Assembly (NCBI RefSeq): GCF_021191705.1
Contig: NZ_JAIWPU010000005.1
Coordinates: forward strand, 62,001-126,000
Direction: 5' to 3'
DNA length: 64,000 nucleotides
DNA from: Proluteimonas flavola
Lineage (GTDB): Bacteria; Pseudomonadota; Gammaproteobacteria; Xanthomonadales; Xanthomonadaceae
Numbering within the stretch: position 1 is the first letter of the stretch; the number at the start of each line of letters is the position of its first letter. The notes beneath the pieces were generated by a model. The model saw nothing but the letters and a program-made list of their open reading frames with translations, made no database searches and had not been told where the DNA came from. This document shows, piece after piece, positions 17,234 through 26,538 of this stretch. The translations under genes were made by a program, and so were the position numbers.

Positions 17234-17272
17234 GCCCTCCCCCGCAAGCGGGGGAGGGTTGGGTGGGGGCGA
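17234..17272. repeat. Copy of the CCCTCCCCCGC hairpin repeat
   Basis: GCCCTCCCCCGCAAGCGGGG and AGGGTTGGGTGGGGGCGA form the same unit as at 11104-11141 in the same orientation. It starts 10 bases after the NfeD stop codon and may serve as the operon end. The remaining 128 bases before gcvT contain a possible -10 element GATAAT at 17367-17372. Confidence 0.75.
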
Positions 17273-17400
17273 ACCATCGTGCGGGTGATCGCACCACCAG
17301 GCGAAGCGTCCTGGACTTCGGCACATATCTGCGACCGGTCCCCCGCGGCCGGCATGACCAACCTGCGATAATCCCGGCTTTCCGCTTGCGAGCCGGCCAG

Positions 17401-18498
17401 ATGACGCAGAAGACGATCCTCAACGATGCCCACCGTGCGCTCGGCGCACGCATGGTCGATTTCGGCGGCTGGGACATGCCGCTCAACTACGGCTCGCAGA
17501 TCGAGGAACACCACCACGTCCGCCGCGCCGCCGGCATGTTCGACGTCAGCCACATGACCGTCGTCGACCTGCGCGGCGCGGGCACGCGCGATTTCCTGCG
17601 CCGCCTCGTCGCCAACTCGATCGACAAGTTGAAGGTGCCGGGCAAGGCCCTCTACACCTGCATGCTCACCTTGGAGGGCGGCATCGTCGACGACCTGATC
17701 GTCTACTTCATGGCCGACGACTGGTTCCGTCTTGTCGTCAACGCGGCGACCCGCGAGAAGGACCTGGCGTGGATCGCCGCGCAGGCGGCCGACTTCGATG
17801 TCGCCGTCACCGAACGCCCCGAACTGGCGATGATCGCCGTGCAGGGCCCGCAGGCGCGCGACACGGTCGCCGCGCTGCTCGGCGACACGGATGGCAAGAC
17901 CGTCGCCAAGCTCGGCCGGTTCGCCGCCGCCGCGCTCGAAGGCACCGCGTTCGGCGATCTGTTCGTCGCCCGCACCGGTTACACCGGCGAGGACGGTTTC
18001 GAGATCGTCGTCGGCGAAGCGCACGCGGCTGTCCTGTGGGGCGCGCTGCACGATGCAGGCGTCGCGCCGGCGGGCCTGGGCGCACGCGACACGCTGCGCC
18101 TCGAAGCCGGCCTCGCGCTCTACGGCCAGGACATGGACGAGACCGTGTCGCCGTTCGAGGCCGCGCTGGGCTGGACCGTCGCCCTCGATGGAGACCGCGC
18201 GTTCAACGGCCGCGCGCTGCTGGAGTCGCAGGCCGACGGCGCGCCGCGGCAGATGATCGGTCTGGTGATGGACGACAAGGGCGTGCTGCGCCACGGCCAG
18301 ACGGTGGCGACTGCGAACGGCGCCGGCGAGATCCTGTCGGGCACGTTCTCGCCGACGATCGGCAAGGCGATCGCGTTCGCGCGCGTGCCGGCCGGTGAGC
18401 CGGGTGAGGTCACCGTCGACATCCGCGGCCGCCAGGTGCCGGTGCGCGTGGTCAAGTTCCCGTTCGTGAAAAACGGCCGGCCCGCCGACGGCGTCTGA
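17401..18498 (+). CDS. gcvT: Aminomethyltransferase, glycine cleavage T-protein
   Basis: This 365-residue T-protein takes the aminomethyl group from the lipoyl arm of GcvH, releases ammonia and forms 5,10-methylene-tetrahydrofolate. Visible marks are [20 protein letters not shown] at the start, AGMFDVSHM, the folate-domain segment [48 protein letters not shown] and the C-terminal barrel with [17 protein letters not shown]. The length is that expected. gcvH follows 69 bases later in the same direction; the P-protein gene is not in the window. No glycine riboswitch was recognised in the short leader. Confidence 0.96.
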   Translation: MTQKTILNDAHRALGARMVDFGGWDMPLNYGSQIEEHHHVRRAAGMFDVSHMTVVDLRGAGTRDFLRRLVANSIDKLKVPGKALYTCMLTLEGGIVDDLIVYFMADDWFRLVVNAATREKDLAWIAAQAADFDVAVTERPELAMIAVQGPQARDTVAALLGDTDGKTVAKLGRFAAAALEGTAFGDLFVARTGYTGEDGFEIVVGEAHAAVLWGALHDAGVAPAGLGARDTLRLEAGLALYGQDMDETVSPFEAALGWTVALDGDRAFNGRALLESQADGAPRQMIGLVMDDKGVLRHGQTVATANGAGEILSGTFSPTIGKAIAFARVPAGEPGEVTVDIRGRQVPVRVVKFPFVKNGRPADGV

Positions 18499-18567
18499 TG
18501 CGCGCCGCTCGGCATCGTCGTTACACTAGCGCCACCTTCCCGATCGAACGTTTCCCCGGAGCCGACC

Positions 18568-18963
18568 ATGAGCGAAATCCCTGGTGACCTGAAATTCCTG
18601 AAGTCCCACGAGTGGGTCCGTATCGAAGGCGACGGCAAGGTCACCGTCGGCATTTCCGACCATGCCCAGGGCCTGCTCGGCGACTTGGTCTATGTCGAAC
18701 TGCCCGCCGTCGGCGACGACGTCCAGGCCGGCACCGGCGTGGCCGTGGTCGAGTCGGTCAAGGCTGCGTCCGATGTCTACGCACCGGTCTCGGGTACGAT
18801 CACCGCCGTCAACGAAGCGCTGGCCGACAAGCCGGAGACGATCAACGAAGACGCTTACGGCGAAGGCTGGCTGTTCGTCGTCGAGCTGAGCGAGCCCGAC
18901 CAGCTCAACGAACTGCTCGCGCCCGACGACTACGCCGAACTGCTCGAGGGCGAAGAGGACTGA
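18568..18963 (+). CDS. gcvH: Glycine cleavage system H-protein
   Basis: This 131-residue lipoyl carrier has the pattern [20 protein letters not shown], then [14 protein letters not shown], and the lipoylation site [14 protein letters not shown] with the modified lysine at 65. It ends with the usual acidic tail. It shuttles the aminomethyl intermediate between the P, T and L proteins. A CCCCGGAG ribosome-binding site precedes the ATG. It lies 69 bases downstream of gcvT and is followed by a strong terminator. TACACT at about 18521 may be part of its own promoter. Confidence 0.97.
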   Translation: MSEIPGDLKFLKSHEWVRIEGDGKVTVGISDHAQGLLGDLVYVELPAVGDDVQAGTGVAVVESVKAASDVYAPVSGTITAVNEALADKPETINEDAYGEGWLFVVELSEPDQLNELLAPDDYAELLEGEED

Positions 18964-18993
18964 CCTTCCCCGCTTCATCCGTCGCGCACATCG

Positions 18994-19031
18994 ACCGGTG
19001 CGTTCCGCGAGGAACGCGCCGGTTTTCGTTT
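18994..19031 (+). terminator. Rho-independent terminator of gcvH
   Basis: A 13-base-pair stem (ACCGGTGCGTTCC with GGAACGCGCCGGT, one wobble pair) closes a GCGA loop. It is followed by TTTCGTTT, 31 bases after the gcvH stop codon. Confidence 0.9.
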
Positions 19032-19809
19032 CCGCCGTAGCGATCCGACGACGTGACGGCGGCGTCGTGCGAGGCGGTCGCGGCATGACCGTCCACGTAC
19101 CTCGATGCACGATCCGAACGTCGATCGACGCGTTCGAAGGCCGCGCATTTTTCGCGCAAACCGATCCCGCAACCGCGCAAACACGTCGCGCGCGGTACGG
19201 ATGGATTTACGTTGCGGTCGGGTGGGTGATTGTTTTTTCACCACGCCGGAAATGCCGTCGTGCGCTTCGCGAAAATGCATGCCGTCAACGCACGTCGATG
19301 CATTGATGCCTTTTTTTATGATGTTTTCCGAAAGCGTTTCGCGAGCGATGCTCGCGGCTGCGTGTCGCATCGCGCTGCATGCATGGCATCGCGGCGATGC
19401 ATCGTCCGGCATGTGCGCCGACAGGCCCGAAAGAAAAATGCGACGACCTGTTGACAGTGGAAAAGACCGTGATTAGGTTTCGCCGCAACACACGTCGCAA
19501 CGAAACGAGTGAGTCGAATCACGACACCAGCGCGCAGCACAACGCGAACCTCTGCCAGGAACATCACATGGTGGATGCGGGCATCGTCTCCGCTGCGAAA
19601 TCCCCGACCCTTTTTCCGACCTTCGCGACAGTTCTGGCGCGTGCGGGTCTTCGCTTCACAGGGGCGACGTCGTGCAGTCGACGACCCACCCTTCGAATCC
19701 GGTCCGATGCGCGGTGCGCGTCGGCGGTTGTGCGCGGGTCCGACTCCCGCGTGCCGTTTGAGAACTGGGCCGCTGTACATGCAAGTCCACTGACGAGGAG
19801 AGCCATTCC
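19032..19809 (+). other. Long non-coding stretch ahead of the H1-like gene
   Basis: This 780-base stretch has no convincing gene: short open frames exist on both strands, but their translations are low-complexity or Arg/Ser-rich and lack ribosome-binding sites. Composition is less GC-rich than the neighbourhood, with T-runs near 19226 and 19312 and several GATGCAT/GCATGCAT motifs between 19258 and 19410. It ends in a promoter-like pair at 19451-19479, so the following gene would have a leader of roughly 320 bases. The leader could hold a structured regulatory RNA, but no known class was recognised. Confidence 0.5.
19451..19479 (+). promoter_or_regulatory. Candidate sigma-70 promoter of the H1-like gene
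   Basis: A perfect TTGACA at 19451-19456 is followed after 17 bases by TAGGTT at 19474-19479. It is the best promoter-like pair in this gap and points toward the H1-like gene. Confidence 0.55.
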
Positions 19810-20298
<489 letters not shown>

Positions 20299-20323
20299 CG
20301 TCGCCACACGTCGTCATCGAAAG

Positions 20324-20363
20324 CGCTTCCTCCGCGTGCCCAGGCGGAGGAGGCGTTTTTTTT
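20324..20363 (+). terminator. Rho-independent terminator of the H1-like gene
   Basis: The stem CGCTTCCTCCGC / GCGGAGGAGGCG (one wobble) has a seven-base loop and is followed by eight T residues. This is one of the clearest intrinsic terminators in the window. Confidence 0.95.
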
Positions 20364-20600
20364 CGACTCGTCGGCAGGCATAGGCCATGCCGTTTCAGAC
20401 GGACGAGGCCGGCAGAATGTCAGGCAGGCGCGCGCCACTTCGCCGGATCGCCGCTACGCAGGAGCGGTAGAGCGAAGCGGAACCCATCGCCCCGGTTCGA
20501 TGGCGCACGTCGTAGGCAGTCCCTTGGTCCAGCCGACCGAGGCGAAAGAACCCATATAGCCTCGAAGACACCGCGCGTGCATAGACGGGCGCTGACGCAG

Positions 20601-20627
20601 AACGAACAAGGCCGCCCAGAGGCGGCC
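20601..20627 (-). terminator. Intrinsic terminator of the beta-lactamase-like gene
   Basis: Read leftward, GGCCGCC-TCTG-GGCGGCC forms a perfect 7-base-pair stem followed by TTGTTCGTT, 26 bases after the stop codon at 20653. Confidence 0.75.
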
Positions 20628-20652
20628 CGTCCTCCTCGAATCCCGAACGCGT

Positions 20653-22080
20653 TTACTCCGGCGTCGCCGCCGCGCGGTGGGTCGTGCTGCCCGACGACGA
20701 CGGCGGCGAAGCCGGCGCATGCATGCGCTGGGCGTGCAGCGTTTCGAGGTTCGGATCGACATCCAGCCAGCGCTGCGGCGGCAGGCCGATCGCGCGGTCG
20801 AGGATCGTCGGCAGCAGGCCCGAGGGCAGGCTGCTCTCGCTGTTCCACAGCACGACCATGCCGAAGTCGCGGTCGGGAATCATCGCCATCAGCCCGCGAT
20901 AGCCCTGCACGGCGCCGCCGTGGAAGACCACGCGCTGGCCGGCGTAGTCGTAGACGCGCCAGCCCAGGCCGTAACCCGCGGCGTCGAGACGGTCGCGACG
21001 CCACGACGAATTGCGCATTTCCGGCGGCGTGCCGACGATCGGCGCCTGCAGCGTCGCCAGCAGCGGCGCGGGCAGCACGTCGGGACGATGGCCGGTCTGC
21101 GCGACCAGCCACTGCGCCATGTCGCTGATGCTGGCGTTGACGCCGGCAGCCGGCGCCAGGCGGTAGTAGGTGGGCTTGGGCATCAGCGATGTCCAGCCGC
21201 CACCGGCGCGCACGTGCGGCTTGGCCCAGCGCGTGCTGGCCTGGATGCCGTCGAGCCCGTAGCTCGCATCGTTCATGCCGAGCGGTTTGAAGATCCGGCG
21301 CGACACCGCTTCGCTGAAGAACTGGCCGGAGGTCGCGAACACCACGTCGCCGACCAGGCTGAAGGCGACGTTCTGGTAGGCGTAGCAGTTGCCCGGCTGG
21401 CAGCTCATCGGCGCGGCGGCGAGACGCTGCACGAGATCGTGGTAATCGGCGTTGCGTTCGATGTCGCGGTCGTAGGTGTTGCGGCCGAGGCCGACACGAT
21501 GGCTCAACACGTCGGCGACGGTGAGCTGCTGCGCGGCCAGTGGATCGGAGAACCGCAGCGACGGCAGGTAGTCGACGATGTGGCTGTCCCAGCGCAGCGC
21601 GCCTTCGGACACGAGCATGCCGGTCACGGTGCCGGCGAACGACTTCGACAGCGACGCGAGCCGGAACACGGTGTGCGCGTCGACCGGTTCGGCCGCCTTG
21701 ACGTCGGTGATGCCGTAACCGCGTGCGCTGAGGACCTGGCCCTTGTGCACGATCGCCATCGCCAGGCCCGGCACGCGCTGGTTGGCGACGAGATCCTGCG
21801 CCATCGCTTCGAGCAGCGTCACGTCGAACGTGGACGCCAGCGGCTTGTCCTGGCCGGGCACGCGCGGCTGCGGTTTGACGGCGTCCTCGCGACTGACGAT
21901 GGCCGACCGGTTGGCCTGCTCGTCGAGCGGCACGATCGCGGTGATCTCGTCTTCGCTTTCGTTCTCCACGATATCGGCGGATGTCGGGGCCTGCGCGGCG
22001 GAGCCCAATGCGGCAGGCAGCAGCAGGCCGATGAGGCCCAGCCGGACGAGCGGCCGGCGGGATGGATATCGGCTTTTCAT
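20653..22080 (-). CDS. Exported serine hydrolase of the class C beta-lactamase / esterase family
   Basis: The start MKSRYPSRRP, with an AGGGGGC ribosome-binding site, gives a 475-residue precursor with a signal peptide (LVRLGLIGLLLPAALGSAAQA). An acidic linker follows. The catalytic domain has all three motifs of the family: S143-L-S-K146, Y235-Q-N237 and H387-G-G (in place of KTG). The HGG form is more usual in esterases and peptidases of this fold (EstB, AmpH-like) than in true beta-lactamases. A cell-wall or ester hydrolase in the periplasm is therefore more likely than antibiotic resistance. The gene is monocistronic and divergent from lemA. Confidence 0.85.
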   Translation of the reverse strand: MKSRYPSRRPLVRLGLIGLLLPAALGSAAQAPTSADIVENESEDEITAIVPLDEQANRSAIVSREDAVKPQPRVPGQDKPLASTFDVTLLEAMAQDLVANQRVPGLAMAIVHKGQVLSARGYGITDVKAAEPVDAHTVFRLASLSKSFAGTVTGMLVSEGALRWDSHIVDYLPSLRFSDPLAAQQLTVADVLSHRVGLGRNTYDRDIERNADYHDLVQRLAAAPMSCQPGNCYAYQNVAFSLVGDVVFATSGQFFSEAVSRRIFKPLGMNDASYGLDGIQASTRWAKPHVRAGGGWTSLMPKPTYYRLAPAAGVNASISDMAQWLVAQTGHRPDVLPAPLLATLQAPIVGTPPEMRNSSWRRDRLDAAGYGLGWRVYDYAGQRVVFHGGAVQGYRGLMAMIPDRDFGMVVLWNSESSLPSGLLPTILDRAIGLPPQRWLDVDPNLETLHAQRMHAPASPPSSSGSTTHRAAATPE

Positions 22081-22162
22081 CGGGCCTGCCCCCTGCGTAT
22101 GCTCTGGTGCTGCGGCGATGATAGCGCCTGTGTCATGGATTGCATGAACAAGGGGAAGTTTG

Positions 22163-22768
22163 ATGGCTAGCGCGTTGATCCTGCTCATATTGCTCGTGGT
22201 CGTTGCCGCGGGTCTGGCGCTGTGGGGCGTCGGTATCTACAACGGGCTGATCACTGCCCGCAACGCATACAGGAATGCGTTCGCCCAGATCGACGTGCAG
22301 TTGCAGCGCCGTTTCGACCTGATCCCGAATCTCGTCGAGACGGTCAAGGGCTACATGCGCCACGAGCGCGAGACGCTCGAAGCCGTGACCCATGCGCGCA
22401 ATCTGGCGCAGGCCGGCCTGTCCGCGGCCAAGGCCGATCCCGGGGATCCGGCGGCGATGGCGCAGCTCGCGCAGTCGCAGGGCATGCTCAATGGCGCGCT
22501 CGGTCGTCTGCTCGCCGTGTCGGAGGCCTATCCCGACCTCAAGGCCAGCCAGAACATGATGCAGCTCACCGAGGAGCTGACCAGCACCGAGAACAAGGTC
22601 GCGTTCGCGCGTCAGGCCTACAACGACTCGGTGATGGCCTACAACAACAAGCGCGAGGTGTTTCCCTCCAGCGTCCTCGCCGGCATGTTCAACTTCAAGG
22701 AAGCGGCGCTGCTCGACATTCCCGCGGACCGCGCCGAAGTACGCGAGGTGCCGAAGGTGAGTTTCTGA
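22163..22768 (+). CDS. lemA: LemA-family protein
   Basis: This 201-residue protein has one N-terminal membrane helix (LILLILLVVVAAGLALWGVGIY) and a soluble helical domain with the LemA marks NAYRNAFAQIDVQLQRRFDLIPNLVE (split here by reading), VKGYMRHE, and the C-terminal YNDSVMAYNNKREVFPSSVLAGMF pattern. The ATG is preceded by AGGGGAAG; a TTG one codon earlier is an alternative start. LemA proteins have unknown molecular function but are commonly encoded beside M48 peptidases or TPM-domain proteins. That is the case here, with an M48 gene 146 bases downstream. Confidence 0.92.
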   Translation: MASALILLILLVVVAAGLALWGVGIYNGLITARNAYRNAFAQIDVQLQRRFDLIPNLVETVKGYMRHERETLEAVTHARNLAQAGLSAAKADPGDPAAMAQLAQSQGMLNGALGRLLAVSEAYPDLKASQNMMQLTEELTSTENKVAFARQAYNDSVMAYNNKREVFPSSVLAGMFNFKEAALLDIPADRAEVREVPKVSF

Positions 22769-22771
22769 GAC

Positions 22772-22908
22772 GCCGTGATTGGTGATTCGGGATTGGTGAT
22801 TCGAAACGGCAACGGCGAAAGCGGGGTGCCCACAGTGTGCCGCCATGCGCGGCGTCGACCCGGGTTCCCGCTTTTCCGAATCACCAATCCCGAATCACTA
22901 ATCACGGC
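22772..22908. repeat. Long inverted repeat between lemA and the M48 peptidase gene
   Basis: Two 32-base arms (22772-22803 and 22877-22908) are reverse complements with one mismatch. Each contains the tandem motif GATTGGTGATTCGG, and a 73-base spacer separates them. The structure resembles a small mobile palindromic element inserted between two genes that normally sit close together. It ends seven bases before the peptidase start, so it forms most of that gene's leader and may affect its translation. Confidence 0.75.
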
Positions 22909-22914
22909 TCCGGC

Positions 22915-24807
22915 ATGAACTTCTTCGAACGCCAGGCGCAGGCACGGCGCAACAGCACGCGGTTGATCGTGCTGTTCGCGCTCGCGGTGCTGGGCATCGT
23001 GCTGATGGTCGGCGTGCTGGTGCTGCTGATCGTCGGGCCGCGCCCCGGACCGCTGCTGGCGGCAGCGGTGGCGACGCTGGCGGTGATCGGCCTGGGTTCG
23101 CTGTTCCGCATCTCGTCCCTGCGCAGCGGCGGCGAGACGGTGGCCCGGCAGCTCGGCGGCGTGCCGGTGGCGGAGGACACGCGCGATCCGCAACTTCGGC
23201 GGCTGCGCAATGTGGTCGAGGAAATGTCGATCGCGTCCGGCGTGCCGGTGCCGAAGATCTACGTGCTCGAGCAGGAGGCCGGCATCAACGCGTTCGCGGC
23301 CGGCTATTCCACGTCCGATGCCGTGGTCGCGGTGACGCGGGGCGCGCTCGACCGGCTCAATCGCGACGAACTGCAGGGCGTGGTCGCGCACGAATACAGC
23401 CACATCCTCAACGGCGACATGCGGCTCAACATCCGCCTGATCGGCGTGCTGTTCGGCATCCTGATGATCGGCATCATCGGCCGCAAGATCCTGATCCACG
23501 GACGCGGCTTCCGGAACAGCGCGACGCTGGTGGTGATCGGCGGCGCGCTCGCGGCGATCGTCGTCGGCAGCCTCGGCATGTTCTTCGGCCGCATGATCAA
23601 GGCCGGCGTCAGCCGCTCGCGCGAAGTGCTGGCCGATGCGTCGGCGGTGCAGTTCACCCGGCAGACGGCCGGCATCGCCGGTGCATTGAAGAAGATCGGC
23701 GGGCTCGACAGCGGCTCGCGCCTCGCGCACCGCGAGGATGCCGAAGAAGTCAGCCACATGCTGTTCGGCGATGGCGTCGGCCTGAGCGGCCTGTTCGCCA
23801 CGCACCCGCCGCTGATCAAGCGCATCCAGGCGCTGGAGCCGGGCTTTCGTCCCGAGCAGCTGACGCGTCTGCAGCAGCGGTGGATGACGAATCCGCCAGA
23901 CGGTCTGCAGGAAGACGTGGCGCTCGGCCTGGTCGCGCCGGGCGATGCACTGCCGCACAAGGACCGCGCGCTGGCGGTGACGCCACCGATGGTCGCCGCG
24001 CAGGTCGCGCATCCGCACGACGACGACTATGCGCGTGCGCATGCGCTGGTCATGGCGATCAGCGATCCGCTGCACGATGTCGCCACGCATCGCGAGGCGG
24101 CGATGCCGCTGGTACTGGCCCTGCTGCTGGACGACAGCGAGGCGGTCCGCCGCAAGCAGCACGTCGAGATCGTCGCCCGCATGGGCGCGTCGGTGGCGAC
24201 GGAAGCGGCGCATCTGCGCGAAACCCATCTGCTGGAGCTGCATCCGATGCTGCGCATGCCGCTGGCGGCGTTGGCGTTCCCGGTGCTGCGCCGGCGCCCG
24301 CGCCCGGAACTGGCGACCTTCCTCGACACCGTGCACGCGGTGGTGCATGCCGACCAGCAGGTGTCGCTGTTCGAGTACTGCCTCGGCCGGCTGCTCGAGG
24401 TGCAACTGCGCGAAACGCTCGACCCCGGTCGTCATATCCGCTTCGGCCGTCGCAAGCCCGGCAACGTGAAGCAGGAATTCGCGACGCTGCTCGCGATCGT
24501 CGCGCAGGCCGGCAATCCCGGCGACAAGGCCGCCGCGCAGCGTGCATATCTCGCCGGCATGCAGCGCGTGCTGCCACGCGACCACGTGCCTTACGCACCG
24601 CCCGCGGGCGGCGTGCAGGCGCTGGACGCTGTGTGGCAACCGCTCGACGCACTCGACCCGCTGGCCAAGCAGGTCATGGTCGAGGCGATCACCGCGGCCG
24701 TCAGTCACGACGGCCAGGTCAGCGTGGCCGAGTCCGAACTGCTGCGCACGATCTGCGGCGTGCTGCACTGCCCGTTGCCGCCGACGCTGGAGCAACTGCC
24801 GCACTGA
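22915..24807 (+). CDS. M48-family membrane metallopeptidase with helical C-terminal extension
   Basis: This 630-residue protein has two membrane helices at about 17-62, then an HtpX-like M48 domain with the zinc motif H159-E-Y-S-H163, the third ligand E237 (SREVLADASA), and two further helices between (about 175-225). HtpX is usually near 300 residues; here about 300 more follow. The extension contains two segments, DTVHAVVHADQQVSLFEYCL and VSHDGQVSVAESELLRTICG, that look like TerB-type helical repeats. The domain pairing and the lemA neighbour suggest a role in membrane-protein surveillance. The ribosome-binding site is weak because a repeat sits directly upstream. Confidence 0.88.
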   Translation: MNFFERQAQARRNSTRLIVLFALAVLGIVLMVGVLVLLIVGPRPGPLLAAAVATLAVIGLGSLFRISSLRSGGETVARQLGGVPVAEDTRDPQLRRLRNVVEEMSIASGVPVPKIYVLEQEAGINAFAAGYSTSDAVVAVTRGALDRLNRDELQGVVAHEYSHILNGDMRLNIRLIGVLFGILMIGIIGRKILIHGRGFRNSATLVVIGGALAAIVVGSLGMFFGRMIKAGVSRSREVLADASAVQFTRQTAGIAGALKKIGGLDSGSRLAHREDAEEVSHMLFGDGVGLSGLFATHPPLIKRIQALEPGFRPEQLTRLQQRWMTNPPDGLQEDVALGLVAPGDALPHKDRALAVTPPMVAAQVAHPHDDDYARAHALVMAISDPLHDVATHREAAMPLVLALLLDDSEAVRRKQHVEIVARMGASVATEAAHLRETHLLELHPMLRMPLAALAFPVLRRRPRPELATFLDTVHAVVHADQQVSLFEYCLGRLLEVQLRETLDPGRHIRFGRRKPGNVKQEFATLLAIVAQAGNPGDKAAAQRAYLAGMQRVLPRDHVPYAPPAGGVQALDAVWQPLDALDPLAKQVMVEAITAAVSHDGQVSVAESELLRTICGVLHCPLPPTLEQLPH

Positions 24808-24816
24808 CCCAGCCGG

Positions 24817-26421
24817 TCAGCCGGCGCGGATCAGGTCCGCAGCACGCTCGGCGACCATGATCACCGGCGCATTGGTGTTGCCGCCCGGCAGGCTCGGCAT
24901 CACCGACGCATCGACGACGCGCAGGCCGTCGATGCCACGCACGCGCAGCTGCGGATCGACCACCGCGCCGTCGTCGACGCCCATGCGGCAGGTGCCGACC
25001 GGGTGATAGACGGACTCCGCCTTCGCGCGGACGAACGCTGCCAGTTCTGAATCGCCCAGATCGTTGCGCGCGGGAAAGATCGGCGCGCCGCGGATACCTT
25101 CGAACGCGGCCTGCGACAGGATCGTCCGCGAGATGCGCGCGCACTCGACCATCATCTTCAGATCGAAGCCGTCCGCATCGCTGAGGTAGTTGGCCTCGAT
25201 GCGCGCCTTGTCGCTGACGCGGTTGCTGACCAGCGTGACGCGGCCGCGGCTGCGTGGTCGCAGGAAGCACGCGTGCAGCGTGTAGCCGTCGCCGGCCAGA
25301 CGATTGCGGCCGTGGTCGTCGAGCATCGCCGGCACGAAATGGAACTGGATGTCGGCGCGGTCGTCGGGTGCGAGCGGCGAGCGGTAGAAGCCGCCTGACT
25401 CGGCGATGTTGCTGGTGCCGGGGCCGCGACGGCCACGCACGAAGTAGTCCCACGCGATCGCGACATCGCTGGCGCGGTCGTAGGTGATGCGCTGCGTGGC
25501 ATGGAACAGCGTGCAGATGTCGAGGTGATCCTGGAGGTTGCCGCCGACGCCGGGCGCATCGTGCACGACCTTCAGGCCCTGCCGGCGCAGATCGTTCGCC
25601 GGACCGATGCCCGACAGCATCAGCAACTGCGGCGTGTTGATCGCCCCGCCGCACAGCAGCACTTCGCGCGTCGCCGGCTGGTGGAACGCGCCGCGCGCGG
25701 TCGCATACACCACGCCGGTCGCGCGCCCGTGTTCGAAGGTCACGCGGCTGGCGAGCGCGCCGGTCTGGATCGTCAGGTTCGGTCGCGCGCGCGTCGCGCG
25801 ATCGAGATACGCCGTCGCTGCCGAACACCGCGCGCCGTCGCGCTGGGTGACCTGGTACAGGCCGACGCCCTGTTGCCGCGGTCCGTTGAAGTCGTCGTTC
25901 GCCGGCAGCCCGGCCTGCTGCGCGGCGTCGATGAACATGCGCGAGAGCGGATTGACGTAGCGCAGGTCGGACACCGTCAGCGGGCCGTCGCCGCCATGCA
26001 GTGCATCGCCGCCGCGCGCGTTGCCTTCGCTGTGGCGGAACCACGGCAGTACATCATCCCAGGCCCAGCCGTCCGCACCCTGCGCAGCCCAGTCGTCGTA
26101 GTCCGCCGGCACGCCGCGGGTGTAGCACATGGCATTGATCGAACTCGACCCGCCGAGCACCTTGCCGCGCGGCCACCACAGGGCGCGGCCGTCGAGCTGC
26201 GGCTCGGGCGCGGTGTCGTAGTCCCAGTTCACGCCCTTGCGGTTGACCAGCTTCGCCAGGCCCGCGGGCATGTGGATGAAGGGATGCGTGTCGTTCGGGC
26301 CCGCTTCGAGCAGCAGCACGCGCACGTCGGGATCGGCGCTGAGCCGATGGGCGAGCACGCAGCCGGCGGAACCGGCGCCAACGATGATGTAGTCGTAGAC
26401 AGGAGCAGGGCGGGGAGGCAT
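24817..26421 (-). CDS. GMC-family FAD oxidoreductase, choline dehydrogenase-like
   Basis: The start MPPRPAPVYD gives 534 residues, the usual length. The FAD-binding motif YIIVGAGSAGCVLAHRLS lies at 11-28, the GMC signature WWPRGKVLGGSSSINAM follows, and LLCGGAINTPQLLMLSGIGP is the second GMC signature. The C-terminus has the catalytic-site segment VYHPVGTCRMG and the NTNAPVIMVAERAADLI end. Such enzymes oxidise alcohols (choline, alkanols, polyethylene glycol). No betaine aldehyde dehydrogenase or BetI-like regulator is adjacent, so choline as substrate is not supported by context. It is convergent with the M48 gene (9-base gap). The start codon choice is uncertain because no clear ribosome-binding site is seen. 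Confidence 0.9.
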   Translation of the reverse strand: MPPRPAPVYDYIIVGAGSAGCVLAHRLSADPDVRVLLLEAGPNDTHPFIHMPAGLAKLVNRKGVNWDYDTAPEPQLDGRALWWPRGKVLGGSSSINAMCYTRGVPADYDDWAAQGADGWAWDDVLPWFRHSEGNARGGDALHGGDGPLTVSDLRYVNPLSRMFIDAAQQAGLPANDDFNGPRQQGVGLYQVTQRDGARCSAATAYLDRATRARPNLTIQTGALASRVTFEHGRATGVVYATARGAFHQPATREVLLCGGAINTPQLLMLSGIGPANDLRRQGLKVVHDAPGVGGNLQDHLDICTLFHATQRITYDRASDVAIAWDYFVRGRRGPGTSNIAESGGFYRSPLAPDDRADIQFHFVPAMLDDHGRNRLAGDGYTLHACFLRPRSRGRVTLVSNRVSDKARIEANYLSDADGFDLKMMVECARISRTILSQAAFEGIRGAPIFPARNDLGDSELAAFVRAKAESVYHPVGTCRMGVDDGAVVDPQLRVRGIDGLRVVDASVMPSLPGGNTNAPVIMVAERAADLIRAG

Positions 26422-26538
26422 CGCGGCACGGTAGGCAAGGGGGATAGAGCATATGCTGCGCGCACCGGACCGTGCTGGCGATGTGCTGGTCGCGGTCATG
26501 GTGTTGCGTTAACGTGCCGCGTCCGCCAGGAGCCCGCC

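Noticed and set aside
17273-17400. Possible glycine riboswitch before gcvT
   Set aside because: The leader is short and lacks the conserved tandem aptamer core; only a weak -10-like GATAAT was seen.
18964-19809. Small open frames in the gap before the H1-like gene
   Set aside because: They overlap on both strands, lack ribosome-binding sites and end abruptly. The zone is better read as regulatory.
20653-22080. Annotation of the serine hydrolase as a resistance beta-lactamase
   Set aside because: The third motif is HGG rather than KTG, and there is no ampR-type neighbour; a peptidase or esterase role fits better.
24817-26421. Calling the GMC oxidoreductase BetA
   Set aside because: No betB, betI or choline transporter is adjacent, and GMC enzymes have many alcohol substrates.
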